DNA from: Lonicera japonica | Lineage: Eukaryota > Streptophyta > Magnoliopsida > Dipsacales > Caprifoliaceae | Direction: 5' to 3' | Assembly (NCBI GenBank): GCA_021464415.1 | Contig: CM038468.1 | Span: forward strand, 31,546,969-31,610,968 | Length of the DNA: 64,000 bases | Shown: piece after piece, positions 34,123-46,622 of the stretch | Layout: each line of letters opens with the position of its first letter | Position numbering within the stretch: the stretch's first letter is position 1 | The notes under the pieces: generated by a model | Databases searched by the model: none | The model's input: the letters and a program-made list of their open reading frames with translations, nothing else | Told to the model about the DNA's origin: nothing | Made by a program: the position numbers and the translations under genes

Positions 34123-34815
34123 ATGCTGAAGGATCGCATTGACCATCACGATGATCATGACGATTACAATTGGATGGTAAGTAATCAATAATATATTGAG
34201 ATTTTTTAACTCTGAACAATGCTACATGTATTGAACTTTGTGCAACAAAACAAGTAGTTATACTTTCACCAACTGCACAATCATTTAATGCATTTCGGTA
34301 TTCATTATATGCAGAAGTATTGGTGCATGGTAGACGACTTTTGAAGTACTAAATTATTTATTTGTAGAGTTGATAGTCGTACCCTTTAATAAAAGAGTTT
34401 CTTTCTTAATTAACTACACACTGAAACACATCAAGTGTATTCAAATCTTTTTCTTTACATGCGTGTAAATGTATCATTTAATTTAAAATAGTGAAATAAA
34501 TAATAAATAAATGACAATAGTTCAACATTACAAGCATAAACTTGCTAAGGAAAGGTTATAACTTGTACATTAATTGAATTAATGTTCAGACAATTTAACC
34601 TTTGCATCATATAATTCTAGTGAGATCTAATTATAGTTATCAGGTTCTCGTATTATTATTACTTATTTTTCTTGGTTCGCAGGATTATTCTGTTCGTAGT
34701 CCATCATTTGAAAGGAGACCCCGTAAAAAAACTAAACAGGTGAAGGCTCCAATTTCGAGGTCATCAATACTCAGGGGAAATACTTTCATCGCGAGACAGA
34801 GAACAAATCTTAAAG
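34123..34815 (+). pseudogene. RINGv copy C, exons 1 and 2 only
   Basis: Exon 1 (34123-34176) encodes MLKDRIDHHDDHDDYNWM and ends at GTAAGT in phase 0. Exon 2 (34683-34815) starts after CGCAG and encodes a basic Ser/Arg-rich segment (SPSFERRPRKK, then SSILRGNTFIARQRTN). It ends in phase 1 at GTATTT. Both exons are open and align with copy B. The next recognisable homology, near 34935-35000, is to sequence downstream of exon 3 in copies A and B. The zinc-finger exon has therefore been deleted. Without exon 3 the gene cannot make a RINGv protein unless a distant exon is used. Confidence 0.75.
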
Positions 34816-37681
34816 GTATTTATGTAATTACAAATATTCACAAATATATAATCATGTATCCCCTATTTTAACAACAATAAGAATCTTTCATTTCAAAAAG
34901 TAAATGAATATTTTTTTCATGAATCTTTGAGGAGATGATCGTTTGATGAAAATATGTAATCCCATTTGAGTAATTTACTTTTACTGCAGGTCTAAAGATC
35001 GTACTTTTACTTTAATTTGTTGGCTACAAATGCTTGTGTTCATATATGATATGACATATTATTTTCTTCCATGTAAATTGATAAGTTGGGATCGATCCTA
35101 TCTATTAAGGACAGTTTTAAATAATTTTTATAGACATTTGATAAAAGATGGTTATTCCATTTGTGCATCCCATTATTTTTTTTTTAATAAAATTTCACTC
35201 TCTTCTAGCTTTCACTAAAGTTTTTTTTTTTAAAATTTACCGTATAACAAGAAAAATTAACAAAAGACGAGAGCCATCCATAGTCCCCTTGAAAAGGGTT
35301 AAGAGTCAAGGCAAAATGGGTAATTCTTTTATTAAGGGAATGATTTAGTAATTAAAAATTAAAAATATAATTAAATGATGCGTATAGCCATGCATGTAGG
35401 ACAACTAACAGTCATGATTGTAAAGTGCCACATACGCAATCTGTTAACGGTCAATGGAAAGTATGTTGTAATTTTTAATAGCGAACACGTTTCAAGTAGC
35501 ACAGGCTTTCACCCTATAACAATGTAGTTCGTACAATCGTCCACTTTGGTCAATCCATATTTCAAGTGGTCATATGGTTGCAACCGAGTTGATTTACCGC
35601 TTCCTGAGTCGTTCTAGTTGACTCTATTAGGTTGGGCCCCTTTGGTCAATGCATGCTAAGACACTAATCACAAGTTATATCACTTTTAAATGTAATAAGT
35701 TATGCTTAACCTAGTTTCGATGTGTGTGAAAGGCAAACGTTTGATTTCTCATTATTGTTGTAATTAAATTACAACTGCCAAGCTATTTAATTTGTTTCTA
35801 CAGCTGCCCCTAATTAATGTACATATATATGTTGTGGTAATTTTAAGGTTCGATACATATTCTATGTATGTATATATGATATGGCCGTGTTAATTAATTA
35901 ATTTCATGACATGATCAATATTTTTAAAGAAATAATTTCTACGGTTCACAATTGAAGTAGTTGGTGAAGCATGGAACAGCATACTGTTAATAATTACTTT
36001 AAATATTCTTCCATTTGCAAACATTTAATCTTCTTTACTTATAGAAGTTGAATTAAAAGTACCCACCGTATATTTAAGAATATAATTTCACATTTACGTG
36101 TACATGTGTATGAATTCAAGAGCGTTTTCACACTCAAACGGTCAAACCAACAGTCAGAATTATTTATTTATTTTTTTAATTATTTTTTTTTAACGCAACC
36201 AACGCTCACAATTAAAAGCTCCATTTTGATTTTTGACATTTACACCTTTTAGAAAAATAAAAATAAAAAATCAACACTAAAACATAATGCTTACTTTTGT
36301 TTTTAATGTTTCGATTTGAATGCATTAAATCCAAAGTTTAGAAATTCTATTGTTTTAATTTAATCCGATTGATTACTTTTGTTAATAATACTTTTGACTT
36401 CCAGAATATACTAATAGTCTTATTTTTGTCTTTAATGTTTCGATTTGAATGCATTAAATCCAAAGTTTAGAAATTCTATTATTTTAATGTAATCCAATTG
36501 ATTACTTACGTTAAATTGTTAACGAAATTAATATGTAAACTCATACAATTTCTTTTTCACTTTTCTAATGAGATTTTCTTCGACGCCTGCAAGACTATTT
36601 CAGCAAAAACACTACGTCATCACAACCATTTCGACCATCAAGAATCATTTCAGCGAGTTTCACTCTCCTGGGCTAGTGACTTCCTCCCAGTCTCCTGACT
36701 TCTGGGTATGGGGAAGTTGGGCCTATGGTCCAATTATGGCCTTGTTTTATATTTCTATTTTTAGGCTTCTTTAGTCCTCATGTGCAAATATTTAATTAAT
36801 CTCGCTTATTTAATAAAGTCAAATTAAAACTAACCACTTTTAGCCTCATAAAATAGAAGTGCCATTCTTAAATTATATCCATGTGTACATGTGTGTTTGT
36901 ATGCATGATCAAGATTGTATTCACGCTCGGTATAAATTAAAGTTATTTACAAAACTTATTCCTAAAGTTTACCTCTTGTCTCATTTTGGTGCACAAAATT
37001 CTAAATTGCAAAAGTTACTTTATGAAGTTTACTTGCATATTCAAAAGTGAACGGCCCCTTAAAAATTAAACGGAATATGCCATGTGGTCACCGTGTGATC
37101 TTCAAAAGTTCACCACTTTTCTCACTTTAGTCTGTGAAGTTTTAAAACTGCTTTTGTATCCATATGAAAGAACAAAGACGGTTCTTAGTATATATACACA
37201 TTTTTTTTCCTATATAAGAGAATAATGATGTTTTAGTAATGCAATTTGTTTTTTTTATATATACAATTTTACAACTATCATAGTAAAGGGTGAACACACT
37301 ACCACCACAAATAGGTGCAATTAATGCAACCAACACAATGGGTTGAATATTGACGGTTCTCAATATTTGAATTATATGTATATATAAGGTTCTGATTTCA
37401 TACAAAATTATGGAAGTTCAAATGTAGTTCTTATTTGTTCTTCAAATTATGTTGGGTAAAAAATGTTTTCATGACATGCTAGTGTATATGTTAATTATTC
37501 CGAAGATAGTTTAAACTCAATTTATGGTGTGTTTGATTATACCCAAAAATTAATCTAGTAGCGACTATAGTTAAAAATTTATATATATATATATATATAT
37601 ATGCATTTTTGGCTATTGCAATTTTTGATAGACATCTCACGCACATTTTTTTTTTGTCCTATCAAATTAAATGCATAATAC
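34816..37681. repeat. Duplicated noncoding DNA after copy C (partner 60770-62690)
   Basis: The first ~900 bp match DNA downstream of exon 3 in copies A and B. From about 35690 to 37681 it matches 60770-62690 closely, including the segment with TCACACTCAAA and GGTCAAACCAACAG. A 125-bp tandem duplication (about 36301-36424 and 36429-36550, sharing TTTCGATTTGAATGCATTAA) is found here but only once in the partner. No coding signal is convincing. Confidence 0.75.
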
Positions 37682-38354
37682 TGTTGAGAATGGTTGGCTC
37701 AAACCATTGATCCCACATGAAGAAATTGTAGAACTCAACATGGGTATATAAGTGTGGGAGAGTCTCCACATAGTAACGAGGCCTTTTAAGTTAAAACTCC
37801 ACACCTGTGGCCCAAAGGTGTTTAAGTTGGGGACAGTATTGTTACTATGTGCGCGGACCGGCGAGCCCGGCTGGTGCCCCGGGCCCGACCCGAGTGCCGG
37901 CGGGCACAACAATTGGTATTAGAGCTGATGATAGATCTACGGACTTGTGAAGCAGTACCGGTAGCTAGACTCAGTGGAGTCAGAAGAACTTGGTTGAGCC
38001 TAAGGTGATAAGTCGCTACAAAAGGTGTCCCGGTAGCTGAACTTGGTGGAGCCTAAGGTGGAGTTAGACTTGGAAAATTCGGGGGTGGAGTCGCTACAGC
38101 TTATGTACACCCGGGGTGCTGCTGTCAAGGTGGTTATGCAAGGTTCCTCGAGTAAGGTGAAAGGGTGTACCCTCAATATGCGCATTGACCAATGGTGGAC
38201 GATCTTGCGGATGGACATTGTTGAGTGGTGACTTATATAGACAGTTCAAAAGTGGATTTATGGTGAAATATGGTATAGGTCTAAGAGGAGCCAGCTGGAC
38301 TGGTATTAGTTCGAGGTGGAGCCAAGGTGGACTGGTTTGATCCAAAGTGGAGAT
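37682..38354 (+). mobile_element. TRIM-like LTR element, 3' LTR lost or replaced
   Basis: LTR TGTTGAGAATGG to GGGCACAACA (37682-37911) with a GC-rich 3' half. It is followed by TGGTATTAGAGC (37914-37925), close to the initiator tRNA-Met primer site. About 430 bp of noncoding interior with repeated GGTGGAG motifs ends at AAAGTGGAGAT, a purine-rich tract. TGTTGAGAAT follows at 38355, as an LTR start should, but the sequence after it is not that of the first LTR. The element inserted into the copy C duplicate, since 62690 continues without it. It codes for nothing and would be nonautonomous. Confidence 0.7.
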
Positions 38355-38364
38355 TGTTGAGAAT

Positions 38365-39086
38365 TTACCAAGCTAATTGACTTTCTCTCTCTAAAACTTA
38401 TCAAGTTATTCAACATTCTCTCTCTAAACAAGTTCCCTTTAAACCCTATGCAGCTCGACGTGACCCACCTCCGTCCTCCTGTCAATAGTTGCATCGGTGT
38501 TACACCCCTTCCATACTCCCCTGTGCACAGCCGATCAATGCCTCCACCAACTTTATCTCTCTCTCTCTCTGTGTGCAAATCGAGTTACTCTTTGTAACGA
38601 TTTTAGGAATTTAGGAATTTTTTTTTCCTTTTCTAACATGGAATTTTACATAGATATAAATGACCCTCGGATATGGCCTACTATTTTCTCTTGAAAAAGT
38701 TAATTGCAAATGTAACTATTTATGATAATTCAATTTGTTAGTTTCAAAATGGACATGTTTTCATAATTTTTTTTTGGAGGGGGGGGGGGTTAAGGAGGGG
38801 GAATAGTTTTCTAGTATCATTTATTACAACTATAAAGTATAAACACCAATTTCATACATTATACATTAGGCAGCTCAAACTCGATGACAAAGAAAGAAAG
38901 ACAGAGTTGTTGGAGGCGTTGATCAGCTGTGCACAGGGGAGTATGGAAGGGGTGTGTTACTGTCGACTAGAGGACTGAGGTGAGTTACGTCGGGCTGCGT
39001 AGGGTTTAAAGGGAACTTGTTTAAAGATAGAATCTTGAATGGCCTAATAAGTTTTAGAGATAGAGAAAGTCAATTGGCTTGGTAAA
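38365..39086. repeat. Inverted repeat with ~200-bp arms
   Basis: Left arm about 38365-38570 and right arm about 38890-39086 are reverse complements with moderate mismatch. Shared landmarks: TACCAAGC-AATTGACTTTC, AAACAAGTTCCCTTTAAACCC, CTGTGCACAG and CATACTCCCCTGTG. The ~320-bp loop includes a G-run at 38777-38789. Transcription would give a long hairpin. The left arm starts exactly where the TRIM-like element's second LTR should begin. Confidence 0.8.
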
Positions 39087-39282
39087 TTTTTTAATCTCTT
39101 GACTGAGCTTTTCTGTTTAGTTGTAAGAATTAATTATGCCCACCAATCCGTAAGGTCAGTACGTATAGGATGGATCTGATTTGTTCACATAGGTGAGATA
39201 TGAATTAAGCTTTTGATAGAATAAGGAAGATGGGGTATTTTGCACACATTGTATTTCTTCAAATAAATAGTAATAAATAATT

Positions 39283-40224
39283 GGGTGCTGGTAAAAGCAC
39301 CATTTAAATTCAATTTAAACACCCATTTTTTAAGCACCCATATTTTGATTTTAAATTTTTGAGAGCACACGAACAATTAAGGCACCCTAATGATAAACAC
39401 ATTCTTAAAACAAAACATGTACTTATCTCCATCTCGGTGTATGAAACGGTTGAGTCTATAGATCACGTCTTTCTACGTTGCAAATTTGCATCTTAAATTT
39501 GGCATCAAATATTTGTGATTTTGGAATTTCTGGTTTATTTCCTGCGGATTGCTCTAATTTTTACCGATGGAGTGGGTTAATTTTATAAATAAGTGAAGAG
39601 TGAGAACATTGGAGATGTGTCTCACCAAGAAGAACTATCTCAATATCTTGGATTTGTTGTCCTTTTCTTGTTGAATTAATTCCAATGTACTAAAAGAAAT
39701 GAAGGAAAACATGCACGCAATTTCAAAGATTCTCCTACTGTACAAATCCTTCTTTTAGTATAGGAACAAAGGAAAAAGGGCTAATGGAAAAAAGTATTTT
39801 AGAATATTTGGCTTCAAGTCTACAGGCATGTATTTAGTTTTTGGCACGCAGTAAAGGGGTACTTTGGAAAGGGGTAATTTAGATGCATGTAAACCTTTTT
39901 GGAGTCTATGAGAGATAACAGAAAATAAAATATATAACACTATGAATATATATACAAGACAACACACATGCATATATATATATAATGTAAAGAAGTGAAG
40001 AATAATATTTTACATTACGAAGTCTTATTGACTTGATGTTGACGAAAAAGAGATGCAACGATGAACCAAAAAGAAAACGAAAAAGAGATACTACGATAAA
40101 GAAAAACGTGGGTTGACTTCTCAATTAGGGTGCCTTCAAAATTTCATATCTAACTATATGAATTACCCTTTTTAATAAAAATGGTGTTTAAATTAAAATA
40201 TCAGGGTGCTTTTACTAGCACCCT
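39283..40224. mobile_element. 942-bp nonautonomous element with long terminal inverted repeats
   Basis: Ends GGGTGCTGGTAAAAGCACC and, inverted, GGGTGCTAGTAAAAGCACCC; similarity of the arms extends about 110 bp. AAATAATT flanks both sides (39275-39282 and 40225-40232), an 8-bp target duplication that fits hAT elements (9-bp Mutator duplication is the alternative). No transposase is encoded. Confidence 0.75.
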
Positions 40225-40751
40225 AAATAATTTAATGGGATAAACTTAATTACAAGAATAGTTTTGGTGTAAATAATCACAAAAATTCAACTATCCTTCT
40301 TTTTAGGGTGGATGAACATCAAGTAATTCAATGAATCTGGTAGAATATATCTGGGTGATATAAAAGGAGTTAACTCTAAATCCGTGTATATTAATTTTAA
40401 TATATACATGCATGCATGCTTCAGTGTAAATATAATCCAAACATACATATAGTTAATTTGATTTAATTAACAATAACAATATCTCATATCTTTCACAAAC
40501 TTAAACTCCTGAGAGGATAATAATAGTATCTTTCAAAAGGTTGTTGATATATATTTGTGGGAATATTTATCACATGTACATACATCTTTAGTTCCAGTTT
40601 TAACGAATTGCATGAAATAAATAAATAAAAAATCTTGACTTACAAAACCCTATCATCATGCACTGAATCAAACTTGAAATATCCAATTAAATTCTCATGT
40701 CCATTTTATTCACTGAATTAACCATATTATATATGATTCCTTAATTAATAC

Positions 40752-42478
40752 TGACACGCCGAAAATACTTCCGTACTTAGGTAACCAAGTGCAGGTTGTC
40801 AAGTTATACATTATAATACTTAGTAAGTCCAAATGTCGAACTACAAGGATAGTCGAAAAGACCATGTGGTGATTACGAGTCCAAGGTTTTGTTAAGAGAA
40901 TTTAATTGGTTGATTTTAATGGTTGATTTTAAAGTCTTGCAATAAAAATTAAAATGATGTAACAATAGATGAGAAAATGTTAAAGCATTATAGAATTCAT
41001 TTGTTTTGCAAAGTTACGTAAAATCAACGTCATTCGAAGTCCTCAATGCAATTCCTAAGTGTTGAGTATTTTACCCATTTCTAAGCAAAAGGGTGTGGAG
41101 CAAAAGCAACCCATTCCCATATAAATGCCATATAAAGAAAGGGTATAAGCAAAAATCAACACAAGTGTATCTCTCATTTTTATCTTGTGACAAAGGGTGT
41201 GAAGCAAGTGCAACTCATTCCCATATAATGTCAACCAAGATTCAAACTTAAAATACACAAAAAGAAAAGGCATAAATTTAAATTAGGCATTTAAGAACTC
41301 GTTGTTAGTTTCTCCTAGGAAAATGACTTGATTATGAAAATAGCCAACTACAAAGAGTTTAGCTCGATAAATCATAATATTTCATTTGTCTAAGATTGAG
41401 AGGTCTAGGTGGAGGTCAAACCGTCCTATATAGACTTGTTTGATAAATACAAATTGAATCCTTAAAATGATAAGTGAAGTTGTTTATGACATAAATTTAA
41501 AAGATCCTCTTTGGCAATACTTTAACTAAGAAGATGATGAGTCTTAAAATCACATAAAGTGTAGAATGCACTCAACATATCATTAAAGTATTCAAAGATT
41601 AAAATCTCAAATTTATGGTATTTCCATGAATATTCAAAGACTAATCATGATTGGCAATGAAAAGTATCTCATTCAAAGAAAGAATGGACATAGGCTAGTA
41701 AGAAATACACAAGTGTATCATCCCCTCATTAATGCTTGAGATCTATGTATACAAAGCATACAAAGTCAAATCATCATATGAAAATTATCTTACTAGCTTA
41801 TGAATGGTTGAAAAAATGGAGAAGATGAAGGATTCAAAAAGTATTTAACAATACTAACAATGGAATGAGAATTGAACTTACATAATTAATGCATTGCAAA
41901 TTTCATCTTTTAGCCTCAGCAAAGAAATTTACTCCATAATAAATGTAGAGACAAGAATTATAAAAGTGAACTCCATTTCTCTCTCTAGACAAAAAACTAT
42001 TACAAGCTCTCTATAAATTGAGAAAAGAGAAGTAATAAAAAGACACCTCTCCAAAACAACAATGAAGACTATAAATACGAGCGGTGTGTTGGATGCTAAA
42101 AATAAACAATGCTTTTTTTTTTGGTGGATAAATCCACTATCTTGGATGCTCTTTAATCACATGGAGAATTCCATTTTCTTTCTTTAATCACATGGAGGCT
42201 TCCACTTTCATGGATGCTCTTTAATCACATGGAGACTTCTACTTTCTTGGATTCATTTTGTCTCATGAAAAATTCCCCCATTGTATTAAATACAATATTT
42301 CTTGAAATCTAAAGACGCCAAAATAAACACAAAATGTGCCTTTCCAAGTATTGTTAAATACAAAAGTGCTACGAGATTAATCGCGAAATAAGTTGGCAAA
42401 CCGAGTAGTTTTAAAGAAATAAACACGTCAAACAACTCCGAAAATGAACGTATGAATGACAATATTAAGCGTTTATCA
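40752..42478 (-). mobile_element. Old solo LTR related to the Athila-type family
   Basis: 1727 bp, TGACACGCC to GCGTTTATCA, flanked by AATAC at 40747-40751 and 42479-42483. It follows the young LTRs throughout but is strongly diverged and has many indels. Where the young LTRs carry CATGATCGATCATG it has three or four copies of CTTTAATCACATGGAG (about 42150-42240). No internal domain adjoins it, so it formed by LTR-LTR recombination. Confidence 0.85.
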
Positions 42479-43543
42479 AATACGTGTTTACTGAATCAAC
42501 CACATTCCTTAATTAATACATGTTTACTGAATCAACCACATTATATAGTTAGATTCTTTAACACCTCACTAAATCCCTCACTATTATCTTTCCTCTTAAT
42601 TCACTTGTATATGAATTTCCAACTCTAAAATAATGTGGTATATTTAGTATTGTAATCTTTTACTTGCTCTTCCTATTTATCAAATATTTCTACTTCAATT
42701 TATTTTAAATTAAATCTTGAATTAGAACACTATAATATAAATGTTTGAGTATTAATTTGACAAAGAAAATTTAATTTGAATCATTAAAATAATTGAGAGA
42801 AAGGGAATAATGAATTTATAAAATTTTGTGCTATTCAAGTTCATAGGAAGATCTTAAACACAACTAATTAACTCATTATATATAGTATTTAAAATTAGAT
42901 TTTTGAATATAATTATGGCGAGTGCCATGTATGTAATTATATTCTAAAATGTTCTATTATATTATCTGCTATTCTTCGTTATTCTTAAACCTTTTGTTTT
43001 GTTTACGTAATTGTGAATAATTTATTTTAGTTACTTTTTTGTGTTTCAACTAGCATTATTAAGAAAATTTAATTAGTTTTAAGGTTGCATTTTTTTAATT
43101 TTATTAGCTTTTGTTTATTTTAAGATGATGTAGATTTATTAAAGAAAAATAATAATTATGTTACCACTTTATATAATTTTTCGAACTTCAATTCTCAATG
43201 ATTATATTGACATATCATTAATAATGCTCATTACACTATTGTTTGGATAAGAATAATTTTGACGTATTGAGAAATTTAGTAGCTATTATTGCTTTAGGTT
43301 TTATTGTTGCTTGTATAATAATAATTTTTTTTATCATAAAATAGAAATTTAAAACTTTGAAATTTTAAATATAAAATTCTGTACATAAAAAGAAAAAAAA
43401 AATAAATCATACGATTTTAAAATAATAATATTTGAAAATCTATAATTTATCAAATCTTAAAGATTCCTTAATAAACGTTAACAGAACCAATCTATTTAGA
43501 TTGAGCCAAATCCTTTACTATTCTCTTTCCTCTTACTTCACTT
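42479..43543. other. AT-rich DNA before the aspartic protease pseudogene
   Basis: No gene was seen. At about 42590-42635 there is a stretch (CTTTCCTCTTAATTCACTTG, then TATATGAATTTCCAACTCTA) resembling the promoter and leader at 43524-43570. It is probably a relic of another protease copy or of a local duplication. Confidence 0.5.
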
Positions 43544-43544
43544 G

Positions 43545-43552
43545 TATATAAA
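43545..43552 (+). promoter_or_regulatory. TATA box of the aspartic protease pseudogene
   Basis: TATATAAA stands about 70 bases before the ATG at 43622. The same TTGTATATAAATTCC block precedes the second N-terminal copy at 52066-52080. Confidence 0.6.
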
Positions 43553-43621
43553 TTCCCCAACTCTAACCATTTTCTCTGCATCACAACAACTCTATCTGTA
43601 TCCACGTCTCTCAATCCAAAA

Positions 43622-44946
43622 ATGGCACCCATTTCAACTACTACGTTCACTTCCTTCCTTTTCTTCTTCTTACTTCATCACATCTTCGTTCATTCCCTCA
43701 CTCGTCCTACCGGATTCACCACCGACCTCATACACCGCGAGTTCTCCCCACTCTCTCCCTTCTATGACCAAACAAACACCAAATTCGACCGCCTCCGTAA
43801 TACAATCCACCGCTCATTTTCCCTTCTCTCAAAACCTTCTTCCTCCCCAAGCACAATCCAATCCGAAATAACTCCTGTCTCCGGAGAGTACCTCATGAAC
43901 GTCTCTATAGGTACCCCACCTTTCAACATCCTCAGCATTGCCTCTACGGGCAGTGACCTCACCTGGACCCAATGCCAGCCTTGTACCCGTTGCTTCAAGG
44001 AAAATTCCCCTCTATTCAATCCCGAAAACTCCTCTACTTACACAAAAGTCCCTTGCAATTCTAGACCTTGTGCAGCAGTTACCACTTCCACTTGCAGCGC
44101 AAATAATTACTGCAGGTACAACTACTCTTATGGCGACAACTCTTTCACCCAAGGTGATATAGCTGTCGATGCCTTCACCTTTGGATCAACCTCTGGCCGC
44201 CCCGTCACCATTCCGAGTGTTATCTTTGGCTGCGGTCATGCGAATGTTGGCACGTTTACCGAGTCCTATTCTGGTATAGTTGGCCTAGGAGGCGGTCCAC
44301 TTTCGATAATTAATCAATTGGAAAACTCGATTAAGGGAAAATTCTCTTACTGTCTTGTTCCTCTAAACAAAAAATCGAAAACAAGCAAGATTAATTTCGG
44401 CAATAATGCTGTTGTCTCTGGTACTGGCGTCGTATCAACTCCATTGATCACAAAATCTCCCTCTACTTTTTATTACATCAACCTCGAAAAAATTACAGTT
44501 GGGGACCAAACTTTGGAGTTCAAAGCAAGTTTAAATTCGCGTAAAGGAGATGTTGAGGGTAATATTATCATCGATCCGGTACCACACTAACACTACTTCC
44601 CTCTGATTTGTATTCCGGTTTGGCATCAAAAGTGAAGGAAAATGTGAATGAGAATCCTATAAGAGACTCGAATGGTGTTTTTGATCTTTGTTACAGTATA
44701 GGGGATAATGGTGAAGTAGAGAATCTGAATCTTCCAAATATTACTTTTCATTTCACCGGTGCTGCTGTGGATTTGACGCCAACAGAGACTTTTATGGAGG
44801 TGGAGGAAGGGTTGGTGTGTTTAACTATTGTTCCGAGTGATGAGTTTGCAATATTTGGGAATTTGTCGCAAATGAATTTTCTGATTGGGTATGATTTAGT
44901 GAAGAACCAGGTTTCTTTTAAACGTACTGATTGCAGCAAGCAGTAA
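43622..44946 (+). pseudogene. CDR1-like aspartic protease (A1B, nepenthesin type), inactivated
   Basis: Single-exon gene for an extracellular plant aspartic protease; known relatives such as Arabidopsis CDR1 act in disease-resistance signalling. A hydrophobic signal peptide (LFFFLLHHIFVHS) is followed by a prosegment (LIHREFSPLSPFYD) and the catalytic domain with SIGTPPFNIL, the Cys-rich nepenthesin insert (QCQPCTRCF to CRYNYSYGD), FGCGHANVGTF and GIVGLGGGPLS. Two defects hit the active site. The first catalytic Asp in the usual ADTGS is Ser108 here (ASTGS). A one-base deletion after GAT at 44573-44575 turns the second motif, IDSGTT, into a frameshift. The rest (LTLLPSDLYSGLASKVKE to FKRTDCSKQ) continues in the next frame to 44946. 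Full family length remains, so loss is recent. Confidence 0.9.
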
Positions 44947-46104
44947 TCGATGTAGTGATTTTGTTTGGTATTATTTAGCTGGTAGAATAAGAATATGATA
45001 CCTAGCTTATATGGTTTATGTTATTACTTGATGTTAAAGTCTAGTGGTAATATTTTCTTCTGAATTTTAGTGTGTGATATTTTTAATTATTTGTGCTTTC
45101 CTTTTTAAATTAATTAAATAATACAGAATACAAATAAATTAAAGTCTATATTTCTCTCACTGTTATTTATTAAAAAAATATTTTTACATCATGCAAAATC
45201 TAAAAAGAATGTAAAGAGGGCTAAAAAATTACAAAAAAAGTTACGAATTTTAAAATTGAATCTTTTAAAATTTGAATTTAAAATCAAATAAATCCCTAAA
45301 AATTATATATTCTATCAACAACTAAATATAATTTAAATTTGAAAATTTATAAAAGGATAAGATGGGGAAAAAACATAATCAAATTATTTATAAAACAAAA
45401 TGTAGTGGGTTAAAAACAAAACAATTTCAATTCTCTGGGATAAAAACAAAAAGCCCATATATATTATTAAGAATAGTGCTATACTTACTCTATTTTGTAA
45501 AAAATTGTATATAAATTAAAAGCCCATATATATTATTAAGAATAGTGCGATACTTTATTTTGTACAAAATTTTATATAAATTAACATAACACCAATTCAT
45601 ATATTATTAAGATTAGCTGACCATATATACGTTGAGTGACCCACCAATTTATGTTTGTGTTGGTATCAATATAATTCATATGGAAAATCTGCATGTATAA
45701 GAATTAGAGTGTAAAATAGGGTAAGACTAGTATGTGCTAATTTATATTATTAGTGTACGTTTTGTGGCATATTTATTAAGTAACGAAGCACCATATATCT
45801 ATTTATATATAAACTATATTTGACTTATGATATTATGCTTCCGTATATATGTATAGGCGGTACATGCATACTCTCTTGACAATTAAATTAAACAAGCCAT
45901 CAATGTTTAAATTACTCTTTAAGAAAGAGAGAGCTGAAGTTCAAGTTTTGAACTATAGTTGGGTGGACAAGTAATCTAAGTTAATTTCCAACATATATAT
46001 ATACCTACACGCGCATCTCCAATTTATTTTCTTTTTAATTAAGAAAAATAAACTGAATAGCAAATTGATAAATTTATTTACCAATTCAAGGAAAAACACT
46101 TCTT
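44947..46104. other. AT-rich intergenic DNA
   Basis: No gene was seen. A ~70-bp tandem duplication around 45449-45575 shares AAAAGCCCATATATATTATT followed by AAGAATAGTGC. Confidence 0.5.
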
Positions 46105-46622
46105 GTCCACTGTGCAATCATTACGTTTAAAAGAAACTTCACTCTTTACAAGATCATACCAACAAGCAAGTTCATCTACGACAGATTCTCGAATATGGCA
46201 AAATTATCACTCAGAACAATCATCAAACACACCAAACCCTTCTGCACTTCGTGAAATGTCACCTCCCGCGGCAAATCCACATCTGCGCTGGTGAAATGAA
46301 AAGTAACTTTCGGAACTTTAAGATCATGACCATCCGCATTTTTGTAACAAAGTCTAAAATCCTCTTCTGTGTCTTTTATAGGCTGCTCCCTCACACATTC
46401 CTTCACTTTCACTTCCAAATGATGTATGTTTCGTTAGGAATGAACGTTAATGTTGTCCCCTAGTCTATGACAATGTTACTGTGGCCTCCAACTATTATTT
46501 TTTCAAGATTCAGGAAATAATAAGTCAAGGGAGATTTTGTGATCAAAGGACTTGAAACAACATCGGTACCTTTAACAACCGCGTTACTGCCAAAATTAAT
46601 CTTACTTGCTGTGTCTGCAACC
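46105..46622 (-). pseudogene. C-terminal fragment of a second CDR1-like aspartic protease
   Basis: Minus-strand reading gives ASKINFGSNAVVKGTDVVS, SPLITKSPLTYYFLNLEKI, the second active-site region, KVKECVREQPIKDTEEDF and VTFHFTSADVDL, then a frameshift and the end SEVSFKRNDC. It aligns with the last ~190 residues of the copy at 43622-44946. In the active site IDSGTT has become ID-stop-GTT (TAG), and a ~40-bp segment after VGG is missing. The N-terminal two thirds are absent. It is inverted relative to the main copy. Confidence 0.85.

Noticed and set aside
36498..36774. Overlapping plus-strand frames downstream of copy C
   Set aside because: The matching duplicate at 61477-61662 does not keep the frame, so they are not under coding constraint.
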